Assembly (NCBI GenBank): GCA_963717695.1
Contig: CAVQWR010000007.1
Location: 1-64,000, forward strand
From: CAIWHR01 sp963717695
Lineage (GTDB): Bacteria > Pseudomonadota > Gammaproteobacteria > Burkholderiales > Casimicrobiaceae
Direction of reading: 5' to 3'
Length of the DNA stretch: 64,000 nucleotides
Part shown: one piece after another, positions 25,722 through 37,222 of the stretch
Layout of the letters: every line of letters begins with the position of its first letter
Position numbering within the stretch: the stretch's first letter is position 1
Notes under the pieces: model-generated
Told to the model about the DNA's origin: nothing
Seen by the model: the letters and a program-made list of their open reading frames with translations, nothing else
The model's database searches: none
Program-made: the position numbers and the translations under genes

Positions 25722-27101
25722 TCAGCCGAGATGCGCGGCGATCTGTGCGTCGGAGAGCCGTGAGAGCTCGACCTTCGGCAGCCGCGCAAGGAGCTTCCAG
25801 CCCGCTGCCATGCTCTCCTCGAGCGTGCGTGGCGACGTTTGCGTGACGATCGTTCCCTCGAACGCGGCGCCGAACGCGAGATAGAGCCGGTCGGTCTCGG
25901 CGAGGCCTTCCTCGCCGACGACGCTCGCGAGCACGCGGGCCTGCACTGCGCGCGCGTAGGCCGCATAGAGCTGCGAGGAGAGCGCCGGATGATCGGGATG
26001 CGTGTACTTGCCGCCGGTGCCGTCCTTCATGAGGCGCGAGAGGCTCGGCAGCACGTTGACCGGCGGATAGACGCCGCGCCGATCGAGGTCGCGCGAGAGC
26101 ACGATCTGGCCCTCGGTGATGTAGCCGGTCAGGTCCGGAATCGGGTGCCCGATGTCGTCGGCCGGCATCGTGAGGATGGAGAGCTGGGTCAGCGTCCCTT
26201 TGGCGCCGCGGATGCAGCCGGCGCGCTCGAACAGCGTCGCGAGGTCCGAATACATGTAGCCCGGAAAGCCCTTGCGACTCGGGATCTCGCCCTTCGACGA
26301 CGAGACCTCGCGCAGCGCCTCGGCGTAGTTCGTCATGTCGGTGAGGATCGCGAGCACGTGCTTGCCCTCGACGAACGCGAGGTACTCGGCAGCGGTCAGC
26401 GCGAAGCGCGGCGTCAGGAGCCGCTGCGTCGACGAGTCCGACGCGAGGTTGAGGAAGAGCGCGGTGCGCTCGAGTGCGCCGTCCTGCTCGAGACTCCTGC
26501 GGAAGAACTCGGCGCTGTCGTAGGGCACGCCGATGCCGGCGAACACGATCGCGAATTCGCCGCCCTGCGCGTGCGCCGCCGCCTGCCGCAGGCGCGCATG
26601 TCCCGCGATCTCGACCGCGAGCCGGTCGTGCGGCAGCCCGCCGCCCGAGAAGATCGGCAGCTTCTGCCCGCGCACGAGGCTGTTCATCAGGTCGAGCGTG
26701 GTGACGCCGGTCTCGATGAAATCGCGCGGCATTGCGCGCGCGACCGGATTGATCGGCAGGCCTTCGATCGGATAGGTGGCGCGCGCGGCGACCGGCGGCC
26801 CGCCGTCGATCACCTGGCCGACGCCGTTGAACACGCGGCCGAGGATGCCGGGCGAAAGCCCGAACGACAGCGGCTCGCCGATGAAGCGCACGACTGTTCC
26901 GGCGAGCGACAGGCCGGAAGTCGACTCCAGCACCTCGATCGTCATGAAGTCGCGATCGATCGCGGCGATCCGCCCGAGCCGGGTGCGGCCGTCGCTGCCG
27001 CGCACCTCGACCGCGTCGTTCAAGCCGACGTCGAGCGTGCGCTTCAGGAAGAGAAGCGGCCCCTCGAGCCGGGTCGCCGCGCCTTCAACCGTGAGCCGCA
27101 T
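25722..27101 (-). CDS. atpB: V/A-type ATPase subunit B
   Basis: 459 residues. The non-catalytic head subunit lacks a P-loop and shows FIGEPLSFGLSPGILGRVFN, GLPINPVARAMPRDFIETGV, FSGGGLPHDRLAVEIAGHAR and ILTDMTNYAEALREVSSSKG with GFPGYMYSDLA. It partners subunit A; its start lies inside the end of that gene (17-base overlap). Confidence 0.93.
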   Translation of the reverse strand: MRLTVEGAATRLEGPLLFLKRTLDVGLNDAVEVRGSDGRTRLGRIAAIDRDFMTIEVLESTSGLSLAGTVVRFIGEPLSFGLSPGILGRVFNGVGQVIDGGPPVAARATYPIEGLPINPVARAMPRDFIETGVTTLDLMNSLVRGQKLPIFSGGGLPHDRLAVEIAGHARLRQAAAHAQGGEFAIVFAGIGVPYDSAEFFRRSLEQDGALERTALFLNLASDSSTQRLLTPRFALTAAEYLAFVEGKHVLAILTDMTNYAEALREVSSSKGEIPSRKGFPGYMYSDLATLFERAGCIRGAKGTLTQLSILTMPADDIGHPIPDLTGYITEGQIVLSRDLDRRGVYPPVNVLPSLSRLMKDGTGGKYTHPDHPALSSQLYAAYARAVQARVLASVVGEEGLAETDRLYLAFGAAFEGTIVTQTSPRTLEESMAAGWKLLARLPKVELSRLSDAQIAAHLG

Positions 27102-28852
27102 GGGTCGCCTCGTGGGCCTCGGACAGATCGGTGAACTCGCGCTCCATCGCCGCCTCGAGCGCGTCGAAGCGGGGAAGCTCGCTGTCGGGGATTTCCTCGC
27201 CCATCCGCTGCAGCGCGCGCACGCAGTCGAGCCGCGCGATCCGGTCGGGGTGGATGCCCGCCGCCTGCGCGCGCTCGGCGAGATCGATGAACCGCCCGAT
27301 CTCGCGCATCATCGTGCCCTGGCGCGCCGGCGAGCAGACGCGGTCGACCTCCGAGAACGCCGATTGGCGCAGGAACGCCTCGTTGACGAGGTCGGCGCAG
27401 AAGAGCGTCAGCTGCTGCTTCAGCGGCAGCGCGTCCTTGCCGATGATGCGCGCCATCCGGTCGAGCCGCGCCTGCTCGTCGAGCAGCGTGAGGAAGCGCC
27501 GGCGCAGCACCGTCCATTGGGAGAGGCCCTGCTCGGTCCACCACGGGACGAACGTCCGCGCGTCCTCGGAATACGACTGCAGCGGATGGATCGCGGGATA
27601 GAAGCGGGCCTGCGCACGCTTCACGTCGAGCGCCCAGAACGCCTTCACGTAGCGCTTGGTGTGCGAGGTCACGGGCTCGGAGAAGTCGCCCGACGGCGGG
27701 CTGATCGCGCCGATGACGGTGACGGAGCCGCGCCCGCCCGCGAGCGGTTCCACGACAGCGGCGCGCTCGTAGAAGTCGGCGAGACGCGAGCTGAGATACG
27801 CTGGGTAGCCGCCTTCGCCTGGCAGTTCGCCGAAGCGTCCCGACACTTCGCGCAGTGCCTCGGCCCAGCGCGACGTCGAGTCGGCCATGAGCGCCACGTG
27901 CAGGCCCTGGTCGCGGAAATATTCGGCGACGGTGATCGCCGAGTAGATCGACCCCTCGCGTGCCGCGACCGGCATGTTCGACGTGTTGGCGATGATGACG
28001 GTGCGCTCCATCAGCGGCCGGCCGGTGCGCGGGTCCGTCAGCAGCGGAAATTCCTCGAGCACGCCCGCCATCTCGTTGCCGCGCTCGCCGCAGCCGAGAT
28101 AGACGATGACGTCGGCGTTGCAGCCTTTCGCGAGCGCTTCGAGGAGCACGGTCTTGCCGGTGCCGAATCCCCCGGGCACCGCGGCCTTGCCGCCCTGCGC
28201 GACGGGGAAAAGCGAGTCGATGATGCGCTGGCCGGTGACGAGCGGCGCCTGCGACGGCAGTCGGCGCGTGACCGGGCGCGGCGTTCGCACCGGCCAGTCG
28301 TGTCGCATCGCGAGCGTCGCGCGCCGTGCCGTCGTCAAGGCGCAGTGTGCAGATGGTCGCGTCCTCGCGCCTCGCGCCTGTCGCCGCCACGCGCGTTACA
28401 ACGCCCGTGACGTCCGGCGGCGCGAGCACCGCCTGCGTGCGCCGTCCGGCGGCGGCGACGTCGCCGATGATCGCGCCGGCCCGAATGGTGTCGCCGACCG
28501 CCACGCGCGGCGTGAACGCGAATTCCGCCGCGGTCGCACGCCGCATGCCGGGGTGCACGAACGCAGAATCCGTGCCCGCGAGCGGACGCAGGAGACCGTC
28601 GAAGATGTTGCCGAGAAGACCGGGGCCGAGCGGAATGGCGAGCGGCAGGCCGTGGCCGACGACGACCGTCCCCGGCCGGAAGCCGGTGGTGTCCTCGTAG
28701 ACCTGCACGACGATCTCGTCGCCCTCGATGCGCACGACTTCGCCGAGCAGCGCGTCCGGACCGACCTCGACGGCTTCGCGCATCGCGAACGGGCCCTCGG
28801 CAATCGCGCGGACGACGGGACCGGCGACCCAGCGGATCAGTGCACGGCTCAT
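27085..28852 (-). CDS. atpA: V/A-type ATPase catalytic subunit A (one frameshift)
   Basis: About 588 residues. N-terminal part IRWVAGPVVRAIAEGPFAMR and GLLGNIFDGLLRPL, then a shift near 28330-28340, then TGQRIIDSLFPVAQGGKAAV, P-loop PGGFGTGKTVLLE, YLGCGERGNEMAGVLEEFP and ALMADSTSRWAEALREVSGR. It hydrolyses or makes ATP. Total length is 1767 + 1 bases, so one base too many accounts for the break. Starts with an ATGA overlap with subunit E. Confidence 0.88.
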
Positions 28853-29474
28853 GCGAGCTCCATGGCGCGCGTCTGCTCGAGCTCGTGGAGCAGGCGGGCG
28901 CCGATTTCGGCACGGTCGGCGCAGAGGCCGTCGCAGCGTGCCGTCGATGACGTTCGCCCCCGCGGTGATGCGCAGTCCCGCGGTGATCGCGGGATCGGCG
29001 GCAAGCGTCGGCGCGCTGCCGAACTCGCGGGCGATCCGCGCGGCCAGCGCGGCGCGCTCGTCCGCGGCCCACCCCGGTGGACAGGCGATGTGGAGCAGGG
29101 CGTTCGGCAGCGCGTCCTTCGCCTGCAGCGACGATTGCGTCGACCCACGACGCGCGCGCGGCCGCGTCGGCCCAGCGTGCGTCGAGCGCGCGCGGAAGGC
29201 GACGCCAGCCGGCGGCGAGAAAGGTGGACGAGCGGTGCTGCAATGCGAGGCGCAGCCGCGTCTGCAGCGTGGCCTGCGCCGCGGCGACCCGCAGGTCGCG
29301 GTGCGCGCGTTCCTCGGCGAACGCAGCGCGCATTCGCGCGCGCGCGTCGGCGTGCGCCTCGCGGAGGATCGCCGCGCAGCGCGCGCGTGCGTCGGCGTCG
29401 ATCGCGGCGCACTTCTGCGCGCGATCGGCCTCGATCAGTGCGAGGAGTGCCTTGGTCTGCCGATCGAGCGTCAT
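28849..29474 (-). CDS. atpE: V/A-type ATPase subunit E (frameshifted)
   Basis: About 207 residues. The N-terminal half (LDRQTKALLALIEADRAQKC, then a long Ala/Arg-rich helix RARCAAILREAHADARARMR) is the peripheral-stalk helix. The C-terminal domain appears in other frames: ALLHIACPPGWAADERAALA, ITAGANVIDGTL, then IGARLLHELEQTRAMELA. Shifts lie near 29135 and 28930. Position between F and A and the C-terminal domain support subunit E. Confidence 0.75.
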
Positions 29475-29770
29475 GAGGGTTCCAGTCCCAGCTGCCGGCG
29501 CAGCCGCGACGCGATGTCGGGCAATTCGACCTTGCCCGCCGCATCGGGGACGAGCACCGTGAGCGGCGAAAGCGCGGCCAGCGCGCGGGAAAGCGACGCG
29601 TCGTCAATGTGCGCGGCGACGGCGGCGCTGACCAGCACGAGCTTCGCTTCGGCACGGGCCGCGGCCAGCGCGTCGGCTTCCTCGCCGGGGGCAGGAACGC
29701 GCGTGTTCACGCCGGCAAGCCGGAAGCCGGCCGCGCTGATCTCGTCGCCCAGGTAGCACGCGAGCGCCAT
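29471..29770 (-). CDS. atpF: V/A-type ATPase subunit F
   Basis: 99 residues: LACYLGDEISAAGFRLAGVN is the typical start of subunit F, and AKLVLVSAAVAAHI fits the Rossmann-like core. It binds the central shaft and modulates coupling. Overlaps K by one base (TGATG) and E by 4 bases. Confidence 0.85.
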   Translation of the reverse strand: MALACYLGDEISAAGFRLAGVNTRVPAPGEEADALAAARAEAKLVLVSAAVAAHIDDASLSRALAALSPLTVLVPDAAGKVELPDIASRLRRQLGLEPS

Positions 29771-30126
29771 CAGACGAGCCGGTTGAGGATCAGGATCGAC
29801 ACGATGAGCCCGTAGATCGCGATGCCCTCGGCGAGGCCGACGAAGATCAGCAGGCGGCCGAAGAGCTCGGGCTTCTCGGCGAGCGCGCCGATCGCCGCGG
29901 TGCCAACCTTGGCGACGGCGAATCCCGCGCCGAGCGACGACAGTCCGGTCGCGAGCGCGGCGCCGACGAGCCCGAAGCTCCACGCTTCCGGGGCGAGGCT
30001 CGGCGCTCCGGAGGCCGCGCCAGCGGCGAGTGCGCCGGGAGCGACCAGGAGCAATCCGGTGGCCATGGCGGCGAGCATTGCGGTGAGCGCGACCAGCGCG
30101 GCGACGAAACGGTTGGGGGATTTCAT
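29770..30126 (-). CDS. atpK: V/A-type ATPase membrane rotor subunit K (c)
   Basis: 118 residues. A signal-like N-terminal helix (FVAALVALTAMLAAMATGLL) precedes one helical hairpin: FGLVGAALATGLSSLGAGFA and LLIFVGLAEGIAIYGLIVSI, where the Glu of LAEGIAIYG is the ion-binding carboxylate. A single hairpin is the short type seen in Thermus-like enzymes. Whether H+ or Na+ is moved cannot be decided from this sequence. Confidence 0.87.
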   Translation of the reverse strand: MKSPNRFVAALVALTAMLAAMATGLLLVAPGALAAGAASGAPSLAPEAWSFGLVGAALATGLSSLGAGFAVAKVGTAAIGALAEKPELFGRLLIFVGLAEGIAIYGLIVSILILNRLV

Positions 30127-31955
30127 GAGGGCTTCTCCTGCGCGGTGGATGGGGGTGCCGGCAGCGGACGGAAAATCCGTCCTTCGGCCGTCAGGAAACG
30201 GGTGAAGAATTCGAACAGCACGAGGCGCGTCGTCTGGATCGACACGACCATCGTCTCCAGCACGAGGACGATCAAGTTGCCCACGACGAGCACGACCGCC
30301 TTGGCTACGATGTTGTCGGCGGCGTCCATCAGCGCGACGATCGCCGACGACAGCCCGGCGTGCGCCAGCGCGAACGCGCCCACGCGCGCGAACGACAGCG
30401 TGTTGATGAGGATCTGCAGCAGCCGCTCGACGAGCTCGGCGATGGCGGAGAGCGCCGCGGTGACGCGGCGCGCATGCAGCGCGTGCCCGACGCAGAACGC
30501 CGTGGCGCCGACGCCGGCGACCACGAATCCGCGCGGATCGACGAGGCCCGCGAGCAGGCCGAGGTACGTTGCGACGTAGCCCGCGTCGGTCGAGGCCCAC
30601 GCGGCGAACTCGCCGCGCCACCACGCTTCGAGCGCATTGAGGACGAGACCGAGCGTCAGCAGCACGGCGCCACCCGCGAGCGGCGCGCCGAGGATCGTCA
30701 GCGGTGCGGCGAGCGGGGCGACCCAGAGCGGTTCGAGCGCGTGCACGCTGAACACGCTCCCGAACAGGAGGCCGAACACCACGGCGGAGATTCCGCCGGC
30801 GATGAAGAGCTTTGCGATCGCGAAGCGGTTGCGCAGCGCGAATCCGGCCGCGGCGATGACGAGGCCCTGGCCCACGTCGCCGAACATGTAGCCGAACATA
30901 AGCGGCACGGCAAGCGCGAGCAGCACGCTGGGGTCAGCCTCGTTGCGCGACGGCATGCCGAGCGCGCGGCTGAAGATCTCGAACGGCTTCGCCCAGGCGG
31001 GGTTCGCGAGCAGCAGCGGCGCCTTCGCCTTGGGCGGCGGCGGCGGAAAATGCAGCAGCGCGCGCGCCTGCGCCGCGTCGAGCGCGGCGCCGAGGCGCAT
31101 TCCGGAGAAATCGCTGGTCCATCCGGTGATCCAGCAGAAGTGCTCGCCCGATTCCAGCGCGCGCACGTTGTCGATCACCCATTGCAGCCGCGCGGCGTCG
31201 CCGAGCGCCGCGTGCAGCTCGTGCTGCACGGCAAGCGCATCGAGCTCGGTGGTGAGCCGCGCCTGCTCCTGGTCGAGCGCCGCGAGGCGCGGCGCGATGT
31301 AGCGCTCCGTCTCGGCGGCATCGACCTTGAGCCACGCAGGCGTGTCGTAGGCGCGACCCTTCAGCAGCGCAGCCTGCTGCGCGAGCGCCAGCACGTCGTC
31401 GGCCGCGCCCACGGTGAGCGCGCACAGCGCGCAGGGCATCGTCCCGTTGAGGTCGACCGAGCGCGCCAGTGTGCCGGGCGGCAGCTCCGGCTCGCTGCCG
31501 GGCGGGAACACGAAGAGCCGCGCGTGCAGCACCGGCCCCGCGCCGGCCAGTCGCGCGAAGTCGATGACGCTATCGCCGATCGTCGTCAGCACGCGCCGCC
31601 ACAGCAGGATCTCGCCGCGCTCGGACTCGCAGCGCTGCAGCTGCGCGATGACGGGCTCCGCCGCCTCGCTCCATGCGCGCAGATGCGCGAGGCTGCGCGC
31701 GAGCGTCGCCGCCGGCGCCTCCGGGAACGGGCGCGGCGCGTGCTGCGAACGCGGCCAGTAGCGCCGATAGCGCAGCGAGAGCTCCGCGAATTCGGAGAGT
31801 TGCGGGCGGAGGTCGGCAAGTGCGGCAGGCAGCACGGCCGACGGCCGCGCCTCCAGCTCGACCGCACCCGTCGCGGCCAGCGCCTCGAGCGCAAGCGTGG
31901 CGTCGTCGCGGGCGGCGAGGATCTCGAACCAGCGCGCGGACTTCGGACGGATCAT
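30123..31955 (-). CDS. atpI: V/A-type ATPase membrane subunit I
   Basis: 610 residues. The N-terminal ~330 form the cytoplasmic stalk arm. The C-terminal membrane part begins VLLALAVPLMFGYMFGDVGQ, the characteristic GxMFGDxGxG motif of subunit I/a, and continues with about seven helices including SFARVGAFALAHAGLSSAIV, which carries the conserved Arg of the ion channel. 4-base overlap with K. Confidence 0.9.
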   Translation of the reverse strand: MIRPKSARWFEILAARDDATLALEALAATGAVELEARPSAVLPAALADLRPQLSEFAELSLRYRRYWPRSQHAPRPFPEAPAATLARSLAHLRAWSEAAEPVIAQLQRCESERGEILLWRRVLTTIGDSVIDFARLAGAGPVLHARLFVFPPGSEPELPPGTLARSVDLNGTMPCALCALTVGAADDVLALAQQAALLKGRAYDTPAWLKVDAAETERYIAPRLAALDQEQARLTTELDALAVQHELHAALGDAARLQWVIDNVRALESGEHFCWITGWTSDFSGMRLGAALDAAQARALLHFPPPPPKAKAPLLLANPAWAKPFEIFSRALGMPSRNEADPSVLLALAVPLMFGYMFGDVGQGLVIAAAGFALRNRFAIAKLFIAGGISAVVFGLLFGSVFSVHALEPLWVAPLAAPLTILGAPLAGGAVLLTLGLVLNALEAWWRGEFAAWASTDAGYVATYLGLLAGLVDPRGFVVAGVGATAFCVGHALHARRVTAALSAIAELVERLLQILINTLSFARVGAFALAHAGLSSAIVALMDAADNIVAKAVVLVVGNLIVLVLETMVVSIQTTRLVLFEFFTRFLTAEGRIFRPLPAPPSTAQEKPS

Positions 31956-31962
31956 GGGGCGC

Positions 31963-32722
31963 TCAGGCGACCAGTGGCACGCCGGGCAGCGCGGCGCGGC
32001 GCACGAGCTCGCCGCGCAGGCGCTCGCCGTCCTGCGCGATCAGGGCGACATAGACGAATGCCGCGGCGGGATCGAGCATCGCGCGGCGGAACAGGAGCGT
32101 GAGGCGCGCGCCGAGCGCGCGCCGCAGCGCGTCGCCGTCGCGCAGGGCGGGATCGCGAAACTGCGCGAGATGCGCGGCCACGGTTCGCACGAGCTCGGCG
32201 AGCAGCGTCGCGTCCAGCGCCCCGTGCGGCAAGCGGCGCTCCCATTCGCGCAGCCAGAGGCGGCCGATCCGGTCGGACTCCGCCCACGCGTCTAGAGAGC
32301 GGCGCGAGCACGCCGCCGGACGGCGCGTGCGTTCCGGTGGCATCGCGCTCGCAAAGGTCGCAGTAGAGCTCGTCGTCGGCCATCCATGCCGCGGGCTTGC
32401 CACCGCGTGCGAGGTGGGCGCAGACGGCAAGGTCGGCGACGACGGCGCACCACGCGACCGCCGGTTCCCACGTTTCGGGCATCCACGCGGCGATTTCGCG
32501 GACCTGCTCGCGCCAGCGCTGACGGAAGAGCCGGTCGATCTCGTGCGGCGTGCTCATCGGCCCGATCCCGGCCATCCAGACGTGCAGAGCGCCGGTGCGC
32601 GCGGTGTCGATCAGCGCAGGCAGCTCGCGCAGATGCTCGATGCGCCGCCATGCAAGTTCGTCGGGGCGGGCGCCGAAGCGGGCCGACAGTCGCGCCTGCG
32701 CGTATTCGAGGCTGCCCATCAT
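31963..32722 (-). CDS. atpC: V/A-type ATPase subunit C-like protein (one frameshift)
   Basis: About 252 residues. LEYAQARLSARFGARPDELA opens the protein; ALRRALGARLTLLFRRAMLD and FVYVALIAQDGERLRGELVR are near the end. The frame changes near 32295. Low similarity to well-known C subunits, so identity rests partly on its place between the stalk gene and subunit I. It would connect rotor ring and central shaft. Confidence 0.65.
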
Positions 32723-33054
32723 CGTTGCGTGAGCTCGCCCGCGAGCGCGGCGACGGCGGCGTCGAGCCGTGCTTCGTCGTCGGGCGTGAGGTCCTGACGC
32801 GCTTCCGCATCGTGGCCGGTGGCGTCCAGCGCGGCGACGGCCTCGACTGCGTGCCGCTCGAACGTGGCGCGGATGGCGCCTATCCTGCGCTCGGTGCGCT
32901 CGGCGAGCGCGCGCCCGGCGGCGCGCGCGGCCTCGACCATCGCGGCGGCAGCGGTCTCGGCGGCGGTGACGGCGTCGCGGGCGGCATGCTCCGCGTCGAG
33001 CACCTGCGCAATCGCCGTTTCCACGGCGCTGTCGGGAACGCGGGTGTCAGCCAT
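32719..33054 (-). CDS. V/A-type ATPase peripheral-stalk subunit (G/H-like)
   Basis: 111 residues, almost all helical and Ala/Glu/Arg-rich (AIAQVLDAEHAARDAVTAAE, ALAERTERRIGAIRATFERH). This is the look of the stalk subunit that pairs with E as a coiled coil. First gene of the operon; its end overlaps the C-like gene by 4 bases. Confidence 0.7.
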   Translation of the reverse strand: MADTRVPDSAVETAIAQVLDAEHAARDAVTAAETAAAAMVEAARAAGRALAERTERRIGAIRATFERHAVEAVAALDATGHDAEARQDLTPDDEARLDAAVAALAGELTQR

Positions 33055-33201
33055 TTTTCGGCGAGGCGGCGCGCGGCCGATGCGTCCGCCGGGGACTTCT
33101 TCCCTGACCCGGCGGCGACGGCGTCCGCGTCACGCGAACGCGCTATCCCCAGTGGCGCCACTCCTAGGGAAAAAGCATGCTACCGCCCCCTCCCGCATGG
33201 C

Positions 33202-33215
33202 TTGATCTGTGTCAC
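33202..33215. promoter_or_regulatory. Degenerate FNR-type box
   Basis: TTGATCTGTGTCAC keeps a perfect left half (TTGAT) and four of five bases of the right half. It lies about 150 bases upstream of the ATPase operon and could serve either direction. Confidence 0.35.
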
Positions 33216-33315
33216 GCAGCGATGCATTAGCGTCGCTATTTCGCGAGGCATTTTGCCGCGGCGGCGCGGGACGAGACCAACAGGCCGCCGCTGCGATTTG
33301 CAGGACGGCTCGTGG

Positions 33316-33337
33316 CGATCCGCACGCGTGCGGATCG
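33316..33337. promoter_or_regulatory. 22-base perfect palindrome
   Basis: CGATCCGCACG immediately followed by its reverse complement CGTGCGGATCG, with no spacer. It is a candidate operator or a cruciform/hairpin; I do not know a matching regulator. Confidence 0.5.
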
Positions 33338-33359
33338 TGTCGAAAGGTCGCGATCTGCG

Positions 33360-33378
33360 TGTTACGGACCCCGTTACA
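33360..33378. promoter_or_regulatory. TGTTACG-N5-CGTTACA imperfect inverted repeat upstream of hupS
   Basis: TGTTACG-GACCC-CGTTACA: two 7-base arms around 5 bases, with one mismatch. The perfect form of the same repeat stands before hupD at 37703. Confidence 0.5.
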
Positions 33379-33454
33379 TTCCATAGGCGACGGGAGCGAT
33401 TTTCTTGCGCTTCGTGGACAAACGCTCGGATGCCGCGAAACGCGAAAGACTCCG

Positions 33455-33468
33455 TTGATCCACGTCAA
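33455..33468. promoter_or_regulatory. FNR/ANR-type box of the hydrogenase promoter
   Basis: TTGATCCACGTCAA, TTGAT-N4-GTCAA. CTAAAT at 33491-33496 lies 22 bases after it, where a -10 element of an FNR class II promoter is expected; hupS starts 82 bases after that. Confidence 0.7.
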
Positions 33469-33577
33469 CCGCGTGGGCATCGCGCAGGTTCTAAATGGCG
33501 ACGTTGCAGCGACCCGACGATTTCTTGCGTGCAGTGATTGCGGTTTGCAGCGCCGCGCGCCGCCAGGAGGGAAACAA

Positions 33578-34678
33578 ATGATCGAAACCTATTACGAGCT
33601 GATGCGCCGGCAGGGAATATCGCGTCGCAGCTTCCTCAAGTTCTGCAGTCTCACCGCGGCCTCGCTCGGACTCGGTGACGCCGGCGCGCAGCAGATCGCC
33701 CAGGCGATGCAGACGAAGCCGCGCACGCCGGTCATCTGGCTGCACGGTCTCGAATGCACGTGCTGCAGCGAGTCGTTCATCCGCTCGGCGCACCCCCTCG
33801 CGAAGGACGTCGTCCTGTCGATGATCTCCCTCGACTACGACGACACGCTGATGGCGGCCGCCGGCTACCAGGCGGAAGAGGCGCTCGAAGAGACGATCAA
33901 GAAGTACAAGGGCAACTACATTCTCGCCGTCGAGGGCAACCCGCCGCTCGGCGACGACGGCGTCTACTGCATTCCCGGCGGCAAGCCGTTCGTCGACAAG
34001 CTGCGCCACGTCGCCAAGGACGCGAAGGCGATCATCTCGTGGGGTTCCTGCGCGTCGTGGGGCTGCGTGCAGGCCGCGAAGCCGAACCCGACGCAGGCAA
34101 CGCCGGTGCACAAGGTGATCACCGACAAGCCGATCATCAAGGTTCCGGGCTGCCCGCCCATCGCCGAGGTGATGACGGGCGTCGTGACATACATGCTGAC
34201 CTTCGACCGCCTGCCCGACCTCGATTCGCAGGGCCGCCCGAAGATGTTCTACAGCCAGCGCATTCACGACAAGTGCTATCGCCGGCCGCATTTCGATGCG
34301 GGCCAGTTCGTCGAGAAGTTCGACGACGCCGGCGCGCGCATGGGCTACTGCCTCTACAAGGTGGGGTGCAAGGGCCCGGTCACGTACAACGCATGCTCGA
34401 CCGTGCGCTGGAACGAGGGGACGTCGTTCCCGATCCAGTCCGGTCACGGCTGCATCGGCTGCTCCGAGGACGCGTTCTGGGACAAGGGGTCGTTCTACGA
34501 CCACCTCACCACGATCACGCCTCCGGGCGGGCTCGGAATCGAAGGCACGGCGGACCGGATCGGCCTCGCGGCCGTGGGGATCGCCGGCGCGGCGGTGGTC
34601 GCGCATGCCGCGGTCAGCGCGATCAGGCAGGCGCGCAGCCCGAGCCGAAATGACAAGGTCAGCGAAACGGAGAAGTGA
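33578..34678 (+). CDS. hupS: [NiFe] hydrogenase small subunit, O2-tolerant type
   Basis: 366 residues. The Tat signal contains SRRSFLKFC. Mature protein carries the iron-sulfur relay. The proximal-cluster region reads GLECTCCSESF and SWGSCASWGCVQAA, so both extra cysteines of the six-Cys proximal cluster of O2-tolerant (group 1d, Hyd-1/MBH) enzymes are present; medial and distal ligands lie in DKCYRRPHF, GYCLYKVGCKGP and CSTVRWN with GHGCIGCSED. A C-terminal hydrophobic helix (GLAAVGIAGAAVVAHAAVSA) anchors it to the periplasmic membrane face. It passes electrons from H2 to the cytochrome b HupC. AGGAGG precedes the ATG. Confidence 0.95.
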   Translation: MIETYYELMRRQGISRRSFLKFCSLTAASLGLGDAGAQQIAQAMQTKPRTPVIWLHGLECTCCSESFIRSAHPLAKDVVLSMISLDYDDTLMAAAGYQAEEALEETIKKYKGNYILAVEGNPPLGDDGVYCIPGGKPFVDKLRHVAKDAKAIISWGSCASWGCVQAAKPNPTQATPVHKVITDKPIIKVPGCPPIAEVMTGVVTYMLTFDRLPDLDSQGRPKMFYSQRIHDKCYRRPHFDAGQFVEKFDDAGARMGYCLYKVGCKGPVTYNACSTVRWNEGTSFPIQSGHGCIGCSEDAFWDKGSFYDHLTTITPPGGLGIEGTADRIGLAAVGIAGAAVVAHAAVSAIRQARSPSRNDKVSETEK

Positions 34679-34680
34679 TC

Positions 34681-36478
<1,798 letters not shown>

Positions 36479-36496
36479 ACCGGTGAGGAGTCTGTC

Positions 36497-37207
36497 ATGA
36501 GAGTTGATCCGGTTTCCGGCGAAGTGCTCGCCGGTCCGCTCGAGCCCGTCTATGTGTACGAGGCGCCGGTGCGCTTCTGGCACTGGGTGATGATGGTGGC
36601 GATGTTCGTCCTGGTGGGCACCGGGTACCTGATCGGCAGCCCGCCGCCGGCGATCGGCGGCGAGGCGGCGTTCAGCTACATGTTCGCCTACATCCGGATG
36701 ATCCACTTCATCGCGGCGATGGTGTTCGCGGTGACGTTCGCCTACCGCATTTACTGGGCGTTCGTCGGCAACCACTCGTCGCGGGCGCTGTTCATCGTGC
36801 CGGTGTGGAGTGGCAGCTGGTGGCGCGGCTTCTTCGACCAGATGCTGTACTACCTGTTCCTGAAGAAGGAGTCGAAGCTCTGGGTCGGCCACAACCCGCT
36901 CGCGCAGTTCGCGATGTTCGCGATGTACGCGCTCGGCACGATCTTCATGATCGTCACGGGATTCGCGCTCTACGCCGAGCAGTGGGGCTGGGGCACGACG
37001 CCGATGAACCTGATGGGCTGGGTGTTCGTGCTGTTCGGCGACCCGCAGATGGTGCGCACGCTGCACCACCTCGGGATGTGGTACCTGGTGCTGTTCGCCA
37101 TCGTCCACATGTACATGGTGTTCCGCGAGGACATCATGAGCGGCGAATCGGTCATCGGCACGATGACCAACGGCATCCGCATGTTCAAGCGCGAGCCGCG
37201 GGCATGA
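36497..37207 (+). CDS. hupC: Hydrogenase b-type cytochrome subunit
   Basis: 236 residues, four membrane helices with candidate heme-ligand histidines in YEAPVRFWHWVMMVAMFVLV, RMIHFIAAMVFAVTFAYRIY and TLHHLGMWYLVLFAIVHMYM. It anchors HupSL and hands electrons to the quinone pool. GAGG precedes the ATG. Confidence 0.93.
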   Translation: MRVDPVSGEVLAGPLEPVYVYEAPVRFWHWVMMVAMFVLVGTGYLIGSPPPAIGGEAAFSYMFAYIRMIHFIAAMVFAVTFAYRIYWAFVGNHSSRALFIVPVWSGSWWRGFFDQMLYYLFLKKESKLWVGHNPLAQFAMFAMYALGTIFMIVTGFALYAEQWGWGTTPMNLMGWVFVLFGDPQMVRTLHHLGMWYLVLFAIVHMYMVFREDIMSGESVIGTMTNGIRMFKREPRA

Positions 37208-37222
37208 ACGCAGGAGGCCCGC

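Larger units (their letters stand above)
33055..33577. other. Divergent regulatory region between the ATPase and hydrogenase operons
   Basis: No gene is seen in these 523 bases. Listed separately are an FNR-type box at 33455, a weaker one at 33202, a 22-base perfect palindrome at 33316 and a TGTTACG-type inverted repeat at 33360. The hupS ribosome binding site AGGAGG is at 33565-33570. Confidence 0.7.
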
